Assembly: GCF_000981385.1 (NCBI RefSeq)
Contig: NZ_LATZ01000001.1
Span: 186,001 to 250,000 of the forward strand
DNA from: Bacillus sp. SA1-12
GTDB lineage: Bacteria > Bacillota > Bacilli > Bacillales > Bacillaceae
DNA length: 64,000 bases
Reading direction: 5' to 3'
Position numbers and translations under genes: made by a program. Positions 1 to 9,973 of this stretch are shown here, piece after piece. The notes beneath the pieces are model-generated. The model was given only the letters and a program-made list of their open reading frames with translations. It searched no databases and was not told the DNA's origin. How positions within the stretch are numbered: the first letter of the stretch is position 1; each line of letters begins with the position of its first letter.

Positions 1-77
1 GAAAAATCCTTTTTTAATAATTAAGAAATTAACCTATCTAATCTATAAAACTATTGAACTTTTTTTATTTTCAATAT

Positions 78-731
78 TCATTTTTCAGCCAATTCTCCCC
101 ATTTATCCTTATAAATTAGACTTTTTAATGACTTCCTTTTTTCCCAATTTGCTGTTTCAAGCAAAGGAGCCTTTGGGTATGCATTTGTATAACCAATGGA
201 TAATAAAGCTACTGGCTCAATATGGGGAGGAATCGTCAAAATTTCTCGAATGTCTGACTTTTTATAGAAACTAACCCATCCCATGGCTAATCCTTCAGCA
301 CAAGCTGCTAACCACATGTTTTGTATGGCACACGCAGTTGACATGATATCCGTTTCCGGAATTGAATTACGACCCAATACATGTGCCCCGCCTCTTGTCG
401 GGTCACATGTTACGCATATCGTCAATGGGGCTTCTTTTAATCCTTCAATCTTTAGTGTCAGAAACTTCGATGCCCGATTATCTGCTTCATAATGAATAGC
501 AAGAGCTCTTCTTTCCTTATCTGCTGCCCATGCTAATTGCTCTTTGATTTCGTTCGATTCAATCAAAATAAAATTCCATGGCTGCATGAATCCTACAGAA
601 GGTGCATGGTGAGCAGCTTCTAATATTCTTACTATTGCCTCTTGTGGTACGGGATCAGTTAAAAAAGTGCGAATATCTCTTCTTGTTGAAATAACCTTAA
701 ATAGCGCTTCTTTTTCTTCATTTGTGAACAT
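78..731 (-). CDS. bluB: 5,6-dimethylbenzimidazole synthase (BluB)
   Basis: BluB is an oxygen-dependent nitroreductase-fold enzyme that fragments reduced FMN to 5,6-dimethylbenzimidazole, the lower ligand of cobalamin. The 217-residue protein has the family start STRRDIRTF near residue 15. It also has the block PETDIMSTACAIQNMWLAA around residues 126-144 followed by GWVSFYK, which separates BluB from ordinary nitroreductases. The ATG is preceded by GGTGGTGG. The gene stands alone, with no other cobalamin gene in the window, but its leader carries a cobalamin riboswitch and a terminator, which independently supports the call. A generic nitroreductase is the alternative and is much less likely. 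Confidence 0.92.
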   Translation of the reverse strand: MFTNEEKEALFKVISTRRDIRTFLTDPVPQEAIVRILEAAHHAPSVGFMQPWNFILIESNEIKEQLAWAADKERRALAIHYEADNRASKFLTLKIEGLKEAPLTICVTCDPTRGGAHVLGRNSIPETDIMSTACAIQNMWLAACAEGLAMGWVSFYKKSDIREILTIPPHIEPVALLSIGYTNAYPKAPLLETANWEKRKSLKSLIYKDKWGELAEK

Positions 732-852
732 AGGAAAACCACCACCGGACTTTTTGGATTTTTAATAATGTTTTTTTAAAAATAAGATATTTGCAAAAAC
801 ATTAACTCCTCTCTTATTTGCCTTTTTTTAATAAATTCGGAAAGGGCAGACT

Positions 853-897
853 AAAAAAGACGTTCATCTAGAACGCCTTGCAAAAGCTCTCGTCTTT
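853..897 (-). terminator. Intrinsic terminator in the bluB leader
   Basis: Read on the minus strand, AAGACG and CGTCTT close a stem that ends in TTTTTT. It lies between the cobalamin riboswitch and the bluB start, where an attenuator controlled by the riboswitch would be expected. Confidence 0.65.
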
Positions 898-1032
898 CCA
901 ATTTGAATTTTTTGATAACTTCTATTTAGTAAAATTTATTAGACATTACACTGATTTTTTCTAGAATGATGGGCGTGATGATGTTTTTTTTCTTCATGAC
1001 TTCTTCAGTTCTATTTTCATAAACTCTCTTTG

Positions 1033-1232
1033 CATCGCACTCCGAAGGTCGGAAGCAAACAATTAAAAGCGATCTTCCTGACTTGTGTCTAAAACTTACT
1101 TTTGTCCCTTCCTTGAATTATTTTCCAATCGCATGACAATTTCATCGACACATACAGTAACAGGTGCTGCATCAGATTCTCACTGATTTCCCTACTATCT
1201 TAAAAGGCAATTAACTTGTGGGCACTTTTAAT
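1033..1232 (-). promoter_or_regulatory. Adenosylcobalamin riboswitch upstream of bluB
   Basis: The minus strand shows the expected core in order: TAGTAGGGAAATCAGTGAGA, then a GCAGC...CCTGTTACTGTA segment, then after a variable part the B12-box-like AAGTCAGGAAGATCGC (consensus AGCCAGGAGACCTGCC). Closing peripheral hairpins follow. This is the classic cobalamin aptamer layout. A terminator lies 135 bases downstream and bluB follows it, so I infer that AdoCbl turns bluB off by premature termination. Edge positions are approximate. Confidence 0.85.
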
Positions 1233-1336
1233 CTTTACTACACAGTCTATTAAACTATTCTTTATTTTATTTAGCAAGCATAATAAATGACAAGCTTTTT
1301 ATCACCCTTTTTCATCGACCGAATAGACGTTGGAAT

Positions 1337-2311
1337 TTATTTCGTTTTCAGGATAGAGCCCGTAATAAATTGCAGCCATGCATATACACCGATCTTTACT
1401 GTTTCAGAAACATGCGAGTCTTTGCTTGGGTCTAAACAAACAAAATCAATATGCTTAACTTCAGAGTGTTTTCCAATTTCTAATAAGCTTTCAAAAAGTT
1501 CAATCGCAGACATTCCTCCTGGTGTGGATGCAGGTACACCAGGTGCAACAGAAATATCCAATACATCCATATCAACCGTCACATAAATTCGGTCAACTTT
1601 TTTTGCTAAGTCGTCTAATGCTCTCTTTATTGTTTTTATTAACCCCTGCCTGCGCGCTTGGTTAAGAGTTACCATTTGTATTCCATGATCATTTGCATAA
1701 TCGATTAGCGGTTTTGCATTAAAATAGCCATGCAGGCCAATATTGATAACATGCTCACCCATGACATGGCGGCCATCAATGAGTTGACGGATCGGTGTTC
1801 CATTTGCTGGTCCTAATTCGTTTGGATCCCTTACATCTAGATGCGTATCAAGCTGTAACACCCCAATCGTCTCTTCTGGAAATGCCTCTTTTATCCCGCG
1901 AACCGCACAGGCTGTTGTTGAATGGTCACCGCCAATCATGCATGTTCGTGTGTTTGGATAGTGTTCGGCAAGAAAAGCAGTTGACCTTTGGATGCGCTGA
2001 TGTGATAAAAGAATATCAGTGGTATGCATCATAACATCCCCCGCATCACCTACATGGAAGAAGCTCAAATCCACATTTTCATCTAAATTATAAGTTGCAA
2101 AACTTTTCCACATCCTGCGAAATTCTGTTGGGTATAAAGAAGCTCCTGATACACTGATTGAAGACCGGGAAATTGGTGCTCCGTATAGGATAAAATCAAA
2201 TGGTTGGTCATGTTCGCTAAGTGGTTTAACCCAATGATGAACATATGTCGGCTTTTCATTCAACGGTACATTCCACGACCATTCAGGCTGCTTTAAAAAA
2301 TGTTCATTCAA
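1337..2311 (-). CDS. hutG: Formimidoylglutamase HutG
   Basis: HutG is the last step of histidine degradation: it hydrolyses N-formimino-glutamate to glutamate and formamide in the cytoplasm. The 324-residue protein belongs to the ureohydrolase (arginase) family. Its metal ligands are in GGDHS (about residue 148), DTHLDVR (about 180) and VTVDMDVLD (about 246). The start is TTG at 2311, seven bases after GGTGGTG; the nearby ATG is out of frame. It follows hutI by four bases, the last gene of the hutU-hutI-hutG unit. Agmatinase is excluded by context. Confidence 0.93.
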   Translation of the reverse strand: MNEHFLKQPEWSWNVPLNEKPTYVHHWVKPLSEHDQPFDFILYGAPISRSSISVSGASLYPTEFRRMWKSFATYNLDENVDLSFFHVGDAGDVMMHTTDILLSHQRIQRSTAFLAEHYPNTRTCMIGGDHSTTACAVRGIKEAFPEETIGVLQLDTHLDVRDPNELGPANGTPIRQLIDGRHVMGEHVINIGLHGYFNAKPLIDYANDHGIQMVTLNQARRQGLIKTIKRALDDLAKKVDRIYVTVDMDVLDISVAPGVPASTPGGMSAIELFESLLEIGKHSEVKHIDFVCLDPSKDSHVSETVKIGVYAWLQFITGSILKTK

Positions 2312-2315
2312 GCTG

Positions 2316-3572
2316 CTACACCACCTTTACACCTTTTTTCCACACCGAATTGACATGGTTGACACCAAATAAATATTGCAATTCCTGATAATTTTTCACA
2401 TTCCATAAGACGATATCTGCCTGCTTTCCAACCTCAAGTGAACCGATTTTATCGTGGCGGTTAATCGCACATGCAGCATTATAAGTTGCTGCTGTTAATG
2501 CTTCGGCAGGTGTAAGACGCATTGAGATACAGGCCAAGTTCATCACTAGAGGCATGGAGGTTGTTGGTGAAGAACCTGGGTTACAATCCGTTGAAATGGC
2601 CACTGCCACACCCGCATCAATCATTTTTCTTCCCGCTGCTGCTGTTTCTCGTAAATAAAGGGCAGTTGCCGGGAGCAAGCAAGCTATTGTTCCTGATTGA
2701 GCCATTGCTTTAATGCCTGCCTCTGAGGCTTTCAATAAATGTTCAGCAGATATGGCTCCTATTTTCGCAGCTAATTCAGCACCACCATAAGACTCGATTT
2801 CATCGGCATGGATCTTAGGGATGAACCCAAAACGTTTTCCTGCTTCCAGCAGTCGTTCTGATTGCTCAGGTGTAAACACACCTTTTTCACAAAAAACATC
2901 CTGAAATTCTGCCAATTTTTCTTTTGCTACCACAGGGAGCATGTCTAAAATTATATGTTCAACGTACTCATTTTCACGGCCTTTAAATTCTGGAGGAACA
3001 GCATGGGCCCCCATAAATGTAGGCACGATTTCGATCACATGCTGTTCCTGCAGTTTTTTCATGACTCGAAGCTGCTTAAGCTCTGTTTCTAAGTTCATTC
3101 CATAGCCGCTTTTTCCTTCAATCGTTGTCACACCATGTGCGAGAAAGGAATCAAGTCTGCCTATTGTTTGTTCCATTAACTGTTCTTCAGAAGCTTCTCT
3201 TGTCATGCGGGCAGTCGCATGAATTCCCCCACCCGCATTCATAATCTCCATATAAGCAGCACCTTCAAGGCGCATTTCAAATTCACGTTCCCGACTTCCT
3301 CCGTAAACAACATGTGTATGAGGATCCACAAGTCCTGGAGTAACCAAATGGCCCGAGGCATCCACAACTTCTGCTTCATCAAGTTTGTGAGCATACGCTT
3401 CCTTTATTTCTTCTGTTGTACCAACAGCCTGAATCACACCTTTCTCAATCCATAAGCTGCCATCCTCTATTAAACCAAGTTCAGACATTGCTTCTTTCGA
3501 ACGCGGTCCTTTTACATCAGAAGCTAATGTTGCCAGTTGAGCAGCATGTTTTACCCAAATTGGCCTACTCAT
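2316..3572 (-). CDS. hutI: Imidazolonepropionase HutI
   Basis: HutI converts 4-imidazolone-5-propanoate to N-formimino-L-glutamate, step three of histidine catabolism. The 418-residue protein has the amidohydrolase signature [16 protein letters not shown] near residue 80 (HxH metal ligands). It also has KIHADEIES around 252 and the catalytic aspartate in STDCNPGS around 327. The start ATG overlaps the hutU stop as ATGA, so the two are translationally coupled. Length and motifs are normal for the family. Confidence 0.96.
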   Translation of the reverse strand: MSRPIWVKHAAQLATLASDVKGPRSKEAMSELGLIEDGSLWIEKGVIQAVGTTEEIKEAYAHKLDEAEVVDASGHLVTPGLVDPHTHVVYGGSREREFEMRLEGAAYMEIMNAGGGIHATARMTREASEEQLMEQTIGRLDSFLAHGVTTIEGKSGYGMNLETELKQLRVMKKLQEQHVIEIVPTFMGAHAVPPEFKGRENEYVEHIILDMLPVVAKEKLAEFQDVFCEKGVFTPEQSERLLEAGKRFGFIPKIHADEIESYGGAELAAKIGAISAEHLLKASEAGIKAMAQSGTIACLLPATALYLRETAAAGRKMIDAGVAVAISTDCNPGSSPTTSMPLVMNLACISMRLTPAEALTAATYNAACAINRHDKIGSLEVGKQADIVLWNVKNYQELQYLFGVNHVNSVWKKGVKVV

Positions 3573-5248
3573 TCTTGATCAGCCCCTTTATCTAGCATTG
3601 GCATCTTAATACCTTTTTCACGTGCTGTTTTTTTGGCAAGCTCATATCCGGCATCAGCATGCCGAACGACTCCCATGCCTGGATCGGTAGTAAGTACTCG
3701 TTCTATTCGAGCTTCCGCTTCCTTTGTTCCATCCGCTACAATGACCACACCAGCATGAAGAGAGTAGCCCATCCCGACACCGCCGCCGTGATGCACAGAA
3801 ACCCATGTAGCGCCGCCAACAGCATTTACCATAGCATTTAATATCGGCCAGTCTGCCACAGCATCTGATCCATCCTTCATTGCCTCTGTTTCACGATTAG
3901 GCGATGCAACAGAGCCTGAATCTAAGTGATCGCGTCCAATCACAATCGGCGCTTTTAATTCACCGCTTGCAACCATGTCATTTAAAATCTTTCCAAAACG
4001 GGCACGTTCACCATATCCTAGCCAGCAGATACGGGAAGGCAGGCCTTGAAATTGAATTTTATGTTGGGCCAATCGGATCCAGTTGCATAAATGCTCGTTA
4101 TCACTGAATTCTCGTAAAATCGCTTGATCTGTTTTATAGATATCTTCTGGATCACCTGATAAGGCCACCCAGCGAAACGGTCCTTTTCCCTCGCAAAATT
4201 GCGGACGAATATATGCTGGAACGAAACCAGGGAAAGCAAATGCATTTTCGATTCCTTCATCTTTTGCGACCTGGCGAATGTTATTACCATAATCAAACGT
4301 GACAGCACCCTTTTCCATCATGATAAGCATTGCTTCAACATGTTTTGCCATTGATGCTTTTGAGCGTCGTACATACTCATTAGGATCATTGTTTCGCAGG
4401 GCTTCAGCATCTTCAAGCGACATACCTGATGGAATATAGCCATTAAGCGGATCATGTGCAGATGTTTGGTCTGTTAAAGCGTCAGGAATAAAGTTTCTTT
4501 CAATCATTTCTGGAAGAAGATCAGCAGCATTCCCTAACAAACCTATGGATAATGGTTTCCCTAACTGTTTCGCTTCAGTAGCCAATTGAATAGCTTCATC
4601 CAATGTTTGCGCTTTCACATCTGTGTAGCGTGTTTGAATTCGACGATCAATTCTTGTCTCATCCACTTCAATTGCGATGCAGACACCACCGTTCATTGTG
4701 ACAGCAAGCGGTTGTGCACCACCCATTCCGCCAAGACCAGCTGTTACAGTGATTGTGCCTTTTAGAGTACCGTTGAAATGCTGTTTCGCCAGCTCCGCAA
4801 ACGTTTCATAGGTACCTTGAACAATTCCTTGTGAACCAATATAAATCCAGCTTCCTGCTGTCATTTGGCCGTACATCATCAGTCCTTTTTTATCAAGTTC
4901 ATGGAAGGTTTCCCAATTAGCAAAGGCCGGCACAAGATTTGAATTTGCAATAAGAACACGCGGTGCATCCTTGTGGGTTTTAAAAACTACTACAGGTTTA
5001 CCTGATTGAACAAGCAATGTTTCATCATTTTCTAATTCCTTGACTGATTGAACAATGGCATCAAACGCTTCCCAATTTCGTGCAGCTTTTCCAATTCCCC
5101 CATATACAACAAGCTCATCCGGTTTTTCAGCAACATCAGGGTCTAAATTATTCATCAGCATACGAAGTACCGCCTCTTGCTGCCATCCTTTTGTATTTAA
5201 ATCTGAACCTCTTAAACGTGTAATCTTGTTATTTGTTATTGCCTTCAT
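3569..5248 (-). CDS. hutU: Urocanate hydratase HutU
   Basis: HutU adds water to urocanate to give imidazolonepropionate, using tightly bound NAD+. I place the start at the ATG at 5248, right after AGAGGAGGAGAAAGAA, giving 559 residues; a longer in-frame start lacks such a site. Family signatures include [12 protein letters not shown] near residue 178, the NAD-binding core and [15 protein letters not shown] in the last third. It opens the hutU-hutI-hutG unit. Unlike the usual Bacillus order it does not follow hutH directly: the kyn genes and a permease lie between. Confidence 0.97.
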   Translation of the reverse strand: MKAITNNKITRLRGSDLNTKGWQQEAVLRMLMNNLDPDVAEKPDELVVYGGIGKAARNWEAFDAIVQSVKELENDETLLVQSGKPVVVFKTHKDAPRVLIANSNLVPAFANWETFHELDKKGLMMYGQMTAGSWIYIGSQGIVQGTYETFAELAKQHFNGTLKGTITVTAGLGGMGGAQPLAVTMNGGVCIAIEVDETRIDRRIQTRYTDVKAQTLDEAIQLATEAKQLGKPLSIGLLGNAADLLPEMIERNFIPDALTDQTSAHDPLNGYIPSGMSLEDAEALRNNDPNEYVRRSKASMAKHVEAMLIMMEKGAVTFDYGNNIRQVAKDEGIENAFAFPGFVPAYIRPQFCEGKGPFRWVALSGDPEDIYKTDQAILREFSDNEHLCNWIRLAQHKIQFQGLPSRICWLGYGERARFGKILNDMVASGELKAPIVIGRDHLDSGSVASPNRETEAMKDGSDAVADWPILNAMVNAVGGATWVSVHHGGGVGMGYSLHAGVVIVADGTKEAEARIERVLTTDPGMGVVRHADAGYELAKKTAREKGIKMPMLDKGADQE

Positions 5249-5365
5249 TTCTTTCTCCTCCTCTTTTGTTGTTACTATCATTTTATACTGAGTCATCTTT
5301 AAAATAATTTATAGTTTATTGATTATTTTATAAATTGTTTCACTATATTTTATTAATTTATATTT

Positions 5366-5393
5366 CTTATAAATTATTTCATGGTATGTTCAA
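5366..5393 (-). promoter_or_regulatory. Candidate sigma-A promoter for hutUIG
   Basis: On the minus strand TTGAAC is followed after 16 bases by TATAAG. It lies just after the kynB terminator and about 120 bases before the hutU start. The leader is very A/T-rich, so such matches can arise by chance. Confidence 0.4.
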
Positions 5394-5411
5394 CACACAT
5401 AAAAAACATAG

Positions 5412-5456
5412 AAAAAGCGACCTTGTCAATTTTTAATCAAAAGATAAAGGGCCGCT
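5412..5456 (-). terminator. Terminator after kynB
   Basis: On the minus strand AGCGGCC pairs (with a G-U) with GGTCGCT and is followed by TTTTTC. It sits 21 bases after the kynB stop and separates the kyn unit from hutU. Confidence 0.65.
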
Positions 5457-5476
5457 TAATTTTAGTTGAATAACCC

Positions 5477-6103
5477 CTAGGTCATTTTTTTAAGGACAGC
5501 GCGTACTGGACTTCCATCTCCTTCAACAAGCGGCAGGGGAAGAGCCGCCATTTCATAATCACCAGGGAGCACATTTGTTAAGACAAGCCCCTCTAAAATA
5601 TGAATGCCATGGGCAGAAAGTTGATGATGGATTAACAATTCTTTACTTTCCAATGGGTCAACTGAGGGCAAATCAACACCAAGAAGACGAATTCCGACTT
5701 CAGAAAGGTAATCAGATAGCTCCGGCTGGAAATAAGGAATTGATTGAGGAAACTTCTGCCGGTCCTTCCAAGCATCCGTACGTATTAACAGACGAACGAC
5801 ACCTTTAAGGTCTAAACCAGATAATTCTTTTACTCCAATATAACTTTTATTTGGGAGGTGAATGACCTTTGCTTTTCCAATAAAGATGTTTACATCCAAG
5901 TCAATCACTTTTTTCCCGTCATTATCAAAATGAAAAGGGGCATCAACATGGGTTCCCGTGTGTGTACTCATATTAAGTTGACCAACATTCACTGATCCAC
6001 TTTCTTCTTTATTGGTTATCAATTTGTTAGAGAAAGGTGTGTCACCTGGCCAAACTGGCACCTTTTCATCCAAGGCTTGTGATATATCAATCCATTTATT
6101 CAT
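5477..6103 (-). CDS. kynB: Kynurenine formamidase KynB
   Basis: KynB hydrolyses N-formylkynurenine to kynurenine and formate. The protein starts at the ATG at 6103 (MNKWIDISQ, 208 residues), 14 bases after the kynA stop and behind GTGGAG. The metal-binding signature of the bacterial cyclase-type formamidases, HTGTHVDAPFHF, lies near residue 48; WPGDTPF near the N-terminus and the C-terminal EGL..PGDYE also fit. It is the last gene of kynU-kynA-kynB. Confidence 0.93.
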   Translation of the reverse strand: MNKWIDISQALDEKVPVWPGDTPFSNKLITNKEESGSVNVGQLNMSTHTGTHVDAPFHFDNDGKKVIDLDVNIFIGKAKVIHLPNKSYIGVKELSGLDLKGVVRLLIRTDAWKDRQKFPQSIPYFQPELSDYLSEVGIRLLGVDLPSVDPLESKELLIHHQLSAHGIHILEGLVLTNVLPGDYEMAALPLPLVEGDGSPVRAVLKKMT

Positions 6104-6117
6104 GTCTCCATCTCCAC

Positions 6118-6972
6118 TTATAGTTTCGTTCTTACACTCCATAGTTCAGGGAAGAACTGTTGTTCCAGCACTCTTTTTAAATACGTTACGCCAGATGAAC
6201 CGCCCGTACCTTTTTTATGGCCAATTATTCTTTCTACCGTACTCATATGGTGAAAGCGCCATGTTTGCTGATGATAGCCAATATCCACAAGTTTCTCAGC
6301 AAGCTCATATAAATCCCAATGATGATCAACATTGCGGTAAACAGTCAGCCATGCCGCTTCAACGCTGTCATTCGGTTCATAGCTTTGTGCGAAATCCCTT
6401 TCGATTACTTTTTTATCGACAGGCAATCCATTTGCAGCAAGTGCTTGAATGGCCACATCGTAAATACTTGGTTTCTGAAGAGCCTTTTGCATTTTCTTAA
6501 ATAGGTCTGTCTGATGTTGATAGACTGATAGTGTGTGAGCATTCTTATTTCCCAGCGCAAATTCGATTAATCGATTTTGATAAGATTGAAATCCTGAGGA
6601 GCTCCCCAATTGATCTCTAAACTCCATATACTCTGCAGGCGTCAACGTGGAAAGTACGTTCCATGATTGAATCAACTGCTGCTGAATTCTCGAAATACGC
6701 GACAGCATTTTAAATGACGGTTCTAACTCATTTTTGCTGATGCAGTGAATAGCTGCTGATAACTCATGCAAAATGAGCTTCATCCAAAGTTCACTCGTCT
6801 GATGGATAATAATAAACAGCATTTCATCATGATGACTTGAGCATCGATGTTGGCTTGCTAAGATTTGATCAAGCTTCAGATAATCTCCATATGACATTGC
6901 ATGCTGGAAATCCGTTCGAATTCCTTTTTCCAGCTCCTTTCCACTGTTTGAATCATTTTTTTTATCGCTCAT
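6118..6972 (-). CDS. kynA: Tryptophan 2,3-dioxygenase KynA
   Basis: KynA is the heme enzyme that opens the indole ring of tryptophan to N-formylkynurenine. The start is the ATG at 6972 behind AAGGGGGAAT, giving 284 residues, the normal bacterial size. Typical blocks are [55 protein letters not shown], and the C-terminal [13 protein letters not shown] with the axial histidine, followed by KKGTGGSSG. It lies between kynU and kynB. Confidence 0.96.
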   Translation of the reverse strand: MSDKKNDSNSGKELEKGIRTDFQHAMSYGDYLKLDQILASQHRCSSHHDEMLFIIIHQTSELWMKLILHELSAAIHCISKNELEPSFKMLSRISRIQQQLIQSWNVLSTLTPAEYMEFRDQLGSSSGFQSYQNRLIEFALGNKNAHTLSVYQHQTDLFKKMQKALQKPSIYDVAIQALAANGLPVDKKVIERDFAQSYEPNDSVEAAWLTVYRNVDHHWDLYELAEKLVDIGYHQQTWRFHHMSTVERIIGHKKGTGGSSGVTYLKRVLEQQFFPELWSVRTKL

Positions 6973-7076
6973 TTTGGATTCCCCCTTTGTCATACCTATG
7001 CTCCGATTACCTGCTAAATCTCAAAACCAATCATTCTCCTATTTATTTTTAAAGTGGTTTGTAAAAAATATTCCCT

Positions 7077-8363
7077 TTACGAAACTACTTCACGCTTATT
7101 CTCGTATTTTTCATACTGTTTTTCTAACATAATCTTCTTAAGAATTTGCACCACTTTCCAAACATCCTCGTATGACGTATAAAAGGCCACAGGTGCTAGC
7201 CGAATGATGTTTGGTGATCTGAAATCTGGAATGACACCGTTATCTTTTAAAGCTTTGCAAATGCGGGCAGCCTCATTATGTTCAAGACATACATGGCCTC
7301 CTCGTCGTTCATCCTCTCTTGGATTTCCAATAAAAAAACCGCAATCTGCACATTCATATTCAATTAAATCCATTAAATATTGATTGATGTTTAGCGACTT
7401 TTTCCGAATCGTTTCTATCCCGACCTCAGCGAAAAGTTCCAAGCAACCTATTAATGGGGCTAGGCTTAATATGTGTGGTGTTCCAATTTGATACGCTCCT
7501 GCCGATTCAGCTGGAGTGAAAATATGGTCCATATCAAATTGCTTATCTTTTCTAGATCCGAACCACCCCGCCAGTCCAGGATTAGTTCCAAAATGTTTTT
7601 TATTGACATATAAACCGCCAACAGCGCCTGGTCCTCCATTTATATGTTTATAATGACACCAGTAAGCAAAGTCAACTCCCCATTCACTAAACAAATGCGG
7701 GATGGCACCGACCGAATGACATGCATCAAATCCAATTAGAATTCCTCTTTTATGCGCTTCTGCTGTTAACCGTTTCATATCAAGGATTTGACCGCTGCGA
7801 TAAAGTACCGTAGGCATAATCATGACCGCAATTTCATTTGTCATCGCCTCGATGATATCATCCTCTTCTAAAAATCGGCCATCTCTGCTTTTTACACAAA
7901 TGAGATGGGTATCAGGATCATATCCACGAATGCGAAGCTGACTTTGAAGGGCATATAGATCAGAAGGGAATGTTAGTTCATCAGCTAAAATTTTTGTACG
8001 CTTTCCTTTAGGCTTATAAAAAGTTGCAATGAGCTGATGCAGGTTTACAGTAGTGGAGCCTGTTACAATCACTTCTTCAGGAGAAGCGCCTACTAACGGG
8101 GCACACATTTTACCTAGTTTCTCTGATAAATAAAACCAAGGTTGTTTCCCTTGAGTCCAGCCATCGATTCCATGCTCCTTCCAATCGTCTATACATTCAA
8201 GCAGAGTACGTTCAGCTCTTTTTGAAAGAAGGCCCAATGAATTCCCGTCCATATAAATGCTGTTAGGCTTTACATAAAACTCCTCACGAAACCGTTGAAG
8301 ACTATCTTCTTTGTCAAAATGTTTTGCAAAATCTAAAGTAGGTTGAAAGAAATTCGAAACCAT
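7077..8363 (-). CDS. kynU: Kynureninase KynU
   Basis: KynU is a PLP enzyme that cleaves kynurenine to anthranilate and alanine. The 428-residue protein has [11 protein letters not shown] near the N-terminus, [12 protein letters not shown] (PLP aspartate) near residue 214 and [13 protein letters not shown] (PLP lysine) near 239. The start ATG follows AAAAAAGGAGGAAGATCC. It is the first gene of the kyn unit, so the order is U-A-B. No kyn-specific regulator is adjacent. Confidence 0.96.
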   Translation of the reverse strand: MVSNFFQPTLDFAKHFDKEDSLQRFREEFYVKPNSIYMDGNSLGLLSKRAERTLLECIDDWKEHGIDGWTQGKQPWFYLSEKLGKMCAPLVGASPEEVIVTGSTTVNLHQLIATFYKPKGKRTKILADELTFPSDLYALQSQLRIRGYDPDTHLICVKSRDGRFLEEDDIIEAMTNEIAVMIMPTVLYRSGQILDMKRLTAEAHKRGILIGFDACHSVGAIPHLFSEWGVDFAYWCHYKHINGGPGAVGGLYVNKKHFGTNPGLAGWFGSRKDKQFDMDHIFTPAESAGAYQIGTPHILSLAPLIGCLELFAEVGIETIRKKSLNINQYLMDLIEYECADCGFFIGNPREDERRGGHVCLEHNEAARICKALKDNGVIPDFRSPNIIRLAPVAFYTSYEDVWKVVQILKKIMLEKQYEKYENKREVVS

Positions 8364-8491
8364 GGATCTTCCTCCTTTTTTTGATTCATATTAATGTAAT
8401 GAAATTCTTACTTAGAAATATGACAGAGAGCATAAAGGATATAACCTATTTGCCATAAAACGAGGTGGGGTAGGGAGTATTTACATCATAG

Positions 8492-8530
8492 AAAAACCAG
8501 GTATCTGGCCTATTACACAGATATACCTGG
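8492..8530 (-). terminator. Terminator after the hut permease gene
   Basis: On the minus strand CCAGGTATATCT pairs with AGATACCTGG and is followed by TTTTTC, 11 bases after the permease stop. It isolates hutH-permease from the kyn genes. Confidence 0.8.
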
Positions 8531-8541
8531 TTCGAATTTAG

Positions 8542-9852
8542 TTAAAGCACCATTGCGGCAATAATGCCAAAGACGAATAAAGGGATATTAAAATGCAAAA
8601 AGGTTGGCACACATGTATCCCAAATATGATGGTGTTTTCCATCTGCGTTTAACCCTGAGGTTGGGCCTAGCGTGCTATCTGATGCTGGTGAGCCAGCATC
8701 CCCAAGTGCACCAGCAGTTCCAATTAATGCAGCAGTCGCCATTGGAGAAAATCCGACTGTTGCACAAATCGGAACGAACAGTGCAGCAATAATTGGGATT
8801 GTTCCAAATGAAGAGCCAGTTCCCATAGTAATAAGCAAGCCAATTAGCAGCATTACGACAGCAATAACAAATTTATTGTCACCCAATATTCCTGTTGAGT
8901 ATTTCACAAGCTCATCAATAGCACCAGTTTCCTTTAAAATTGTCGCATATCCTGAAGCGATTAACATAACAAATGCAATCATTCCCATCATTTTAATCCC
9001 TTCATTAACAACATTTTCTCCTTCTTTAAATGGGACAACCGTGAACAGAAACATGAGAATAATCCCTGTTATGCCTCCCAATACAAGGGAGCTGGAAACT
9101 AGCTGGACGATCAGCGCACACATAATAGAGACAATTGTAAAGAAATGACGTTTCGTAAATGATAATCCGCTCTCTACGGACGCTGCTGCCTCATTAATGA
9201 ACACATGATCACGTTCAGGGATTCCACGAGCCTTTCCATAAGAGATAAAAATCGCAATTAACACTCCAATAATCATGCCAAGTCCTGGTAATAGCATTGA
9301 GTATGCAACAGATGAAAGCGGGATGTCCATACCGCTTGCTTTCATTTCGTCTGCGATAATCCCATGAAATATTAGCCCAAACCCGGCTGGAATCATAATA
9401 TAAGGCGCCTCTACTCCAAACGTTAATGCACAAGCAACACCTCTGCGATCGATCTTCATCGTGTCAAATAAATGGAGTAAAGGAGGAATTAAGATCGGAA
9501 TAAACGCAATATGTATCGGAACAATATTTTGAGATAAACAAGACACTCCTGCGATTGTCAACAGCAAAATGGAGCGTTTACCATTTAAAGCGCTTACAAG
9601 ACTTTTCACTAGAAAGCCTGTAATTCCCGAATAACCAATCATTACAGCAAAAATACCTAGCATAATATAACTTAATGCTGTATTCGCCTGGCCTCCCATG
9701 CCCGAAATCAGCATATTTGTCGCTTCCACTAATGACAGCCCTTCCATCAAACCAGCTATACCCGCTGCAATTAAAATTGCAAACATGACATTTACACCTA
9801 GAAGACTCAATGCAGACATTACAATGACTGAAACTACTACTGCACTTACCAT
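8542..9852 (-). CDS. YuiF-like ion-transporter-superfamily permease, probable histidine uptake
   Basis: This 436-residue, very hydrophobic protein has about ten to twelve membrane segments. It has the features of the Na+/H+ antiporter-like family to which Bacillus YuiF belongs: an early LLGVNVMFAILIAAGIAGL segment, SQNIVPIHIAFIPILIPPLL in the middle, and GTGSSFGTIPIIAALFVP plus GDAGSPASDSTLGPTSGLNADG near the end. It lies directly downstream of hutH, where other bacilli carry the histidine permease HutM. I therefore infer histidine (or urocanate) import. The substrate is not shown by the sequence. Confidence 0.75.
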   Translation of the reverse strand: MVSAVVVSVIVMSALSLLGVNVMFAILIAAGIAGLMEGLSLVEATNMLISGMGGQANTALSYIMLGIFAVMIGYSGITGFLVKSLVSALNGKRSILLLTIAGVSCLSQNIVPIHIAFIPILIPPLLHLFDTMKIDRRGVACALTFGVEAPYIMIPAGFGLIFHGIIADEMKASGMDIPLSSVAYSMLLPGLGMIIGVLIAIFISYGKARGIPERDHVFINEAAASVESGLSFTKRHFFTIVSIMCALIVQLVSSSLVLGGITGIILMFLFTVVPFKEGENVVNEGIKMMGMIAFVMLIASGYATILKETGAIDELVKYSTGILGDNKFVIAVVMLLIGLLITMGTGSSFGTIPIIAALFVPICATVGFSPMATAALIGTAGALGDAGSPASDSTLGPTSGLNADGKHHHIWDTCVPTFLHFNIPLFVFGIIAAMVL

Positions 9853-9973
9853 TTGATCATCCTTTCTAACGTTTCGAATGCATTACATTTTGAGTTATTA
9901 CTATATGGAAAGGGAACAGAGCTTTACCTCATCACATTAACAATAAATGGATCTGTCCCCTTGATATCTCTAC

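Noticed and set aside
1287..1586. Plus-strand frame opposite the end of hutG
   Set aside because: Antisense to conserved hutG motifs with no ribosome binding site.
4018..4308. 96-codon minus-strand frame inside hutU
   Set aside because: Out-of-phase shadow of hutU, which is complete across it.
6012..6500. 162-codon plus-strand frame opposite kynA/kynB
   Set aside because: Antisense shadow of two well-supported genes; no start site or family resemblance.
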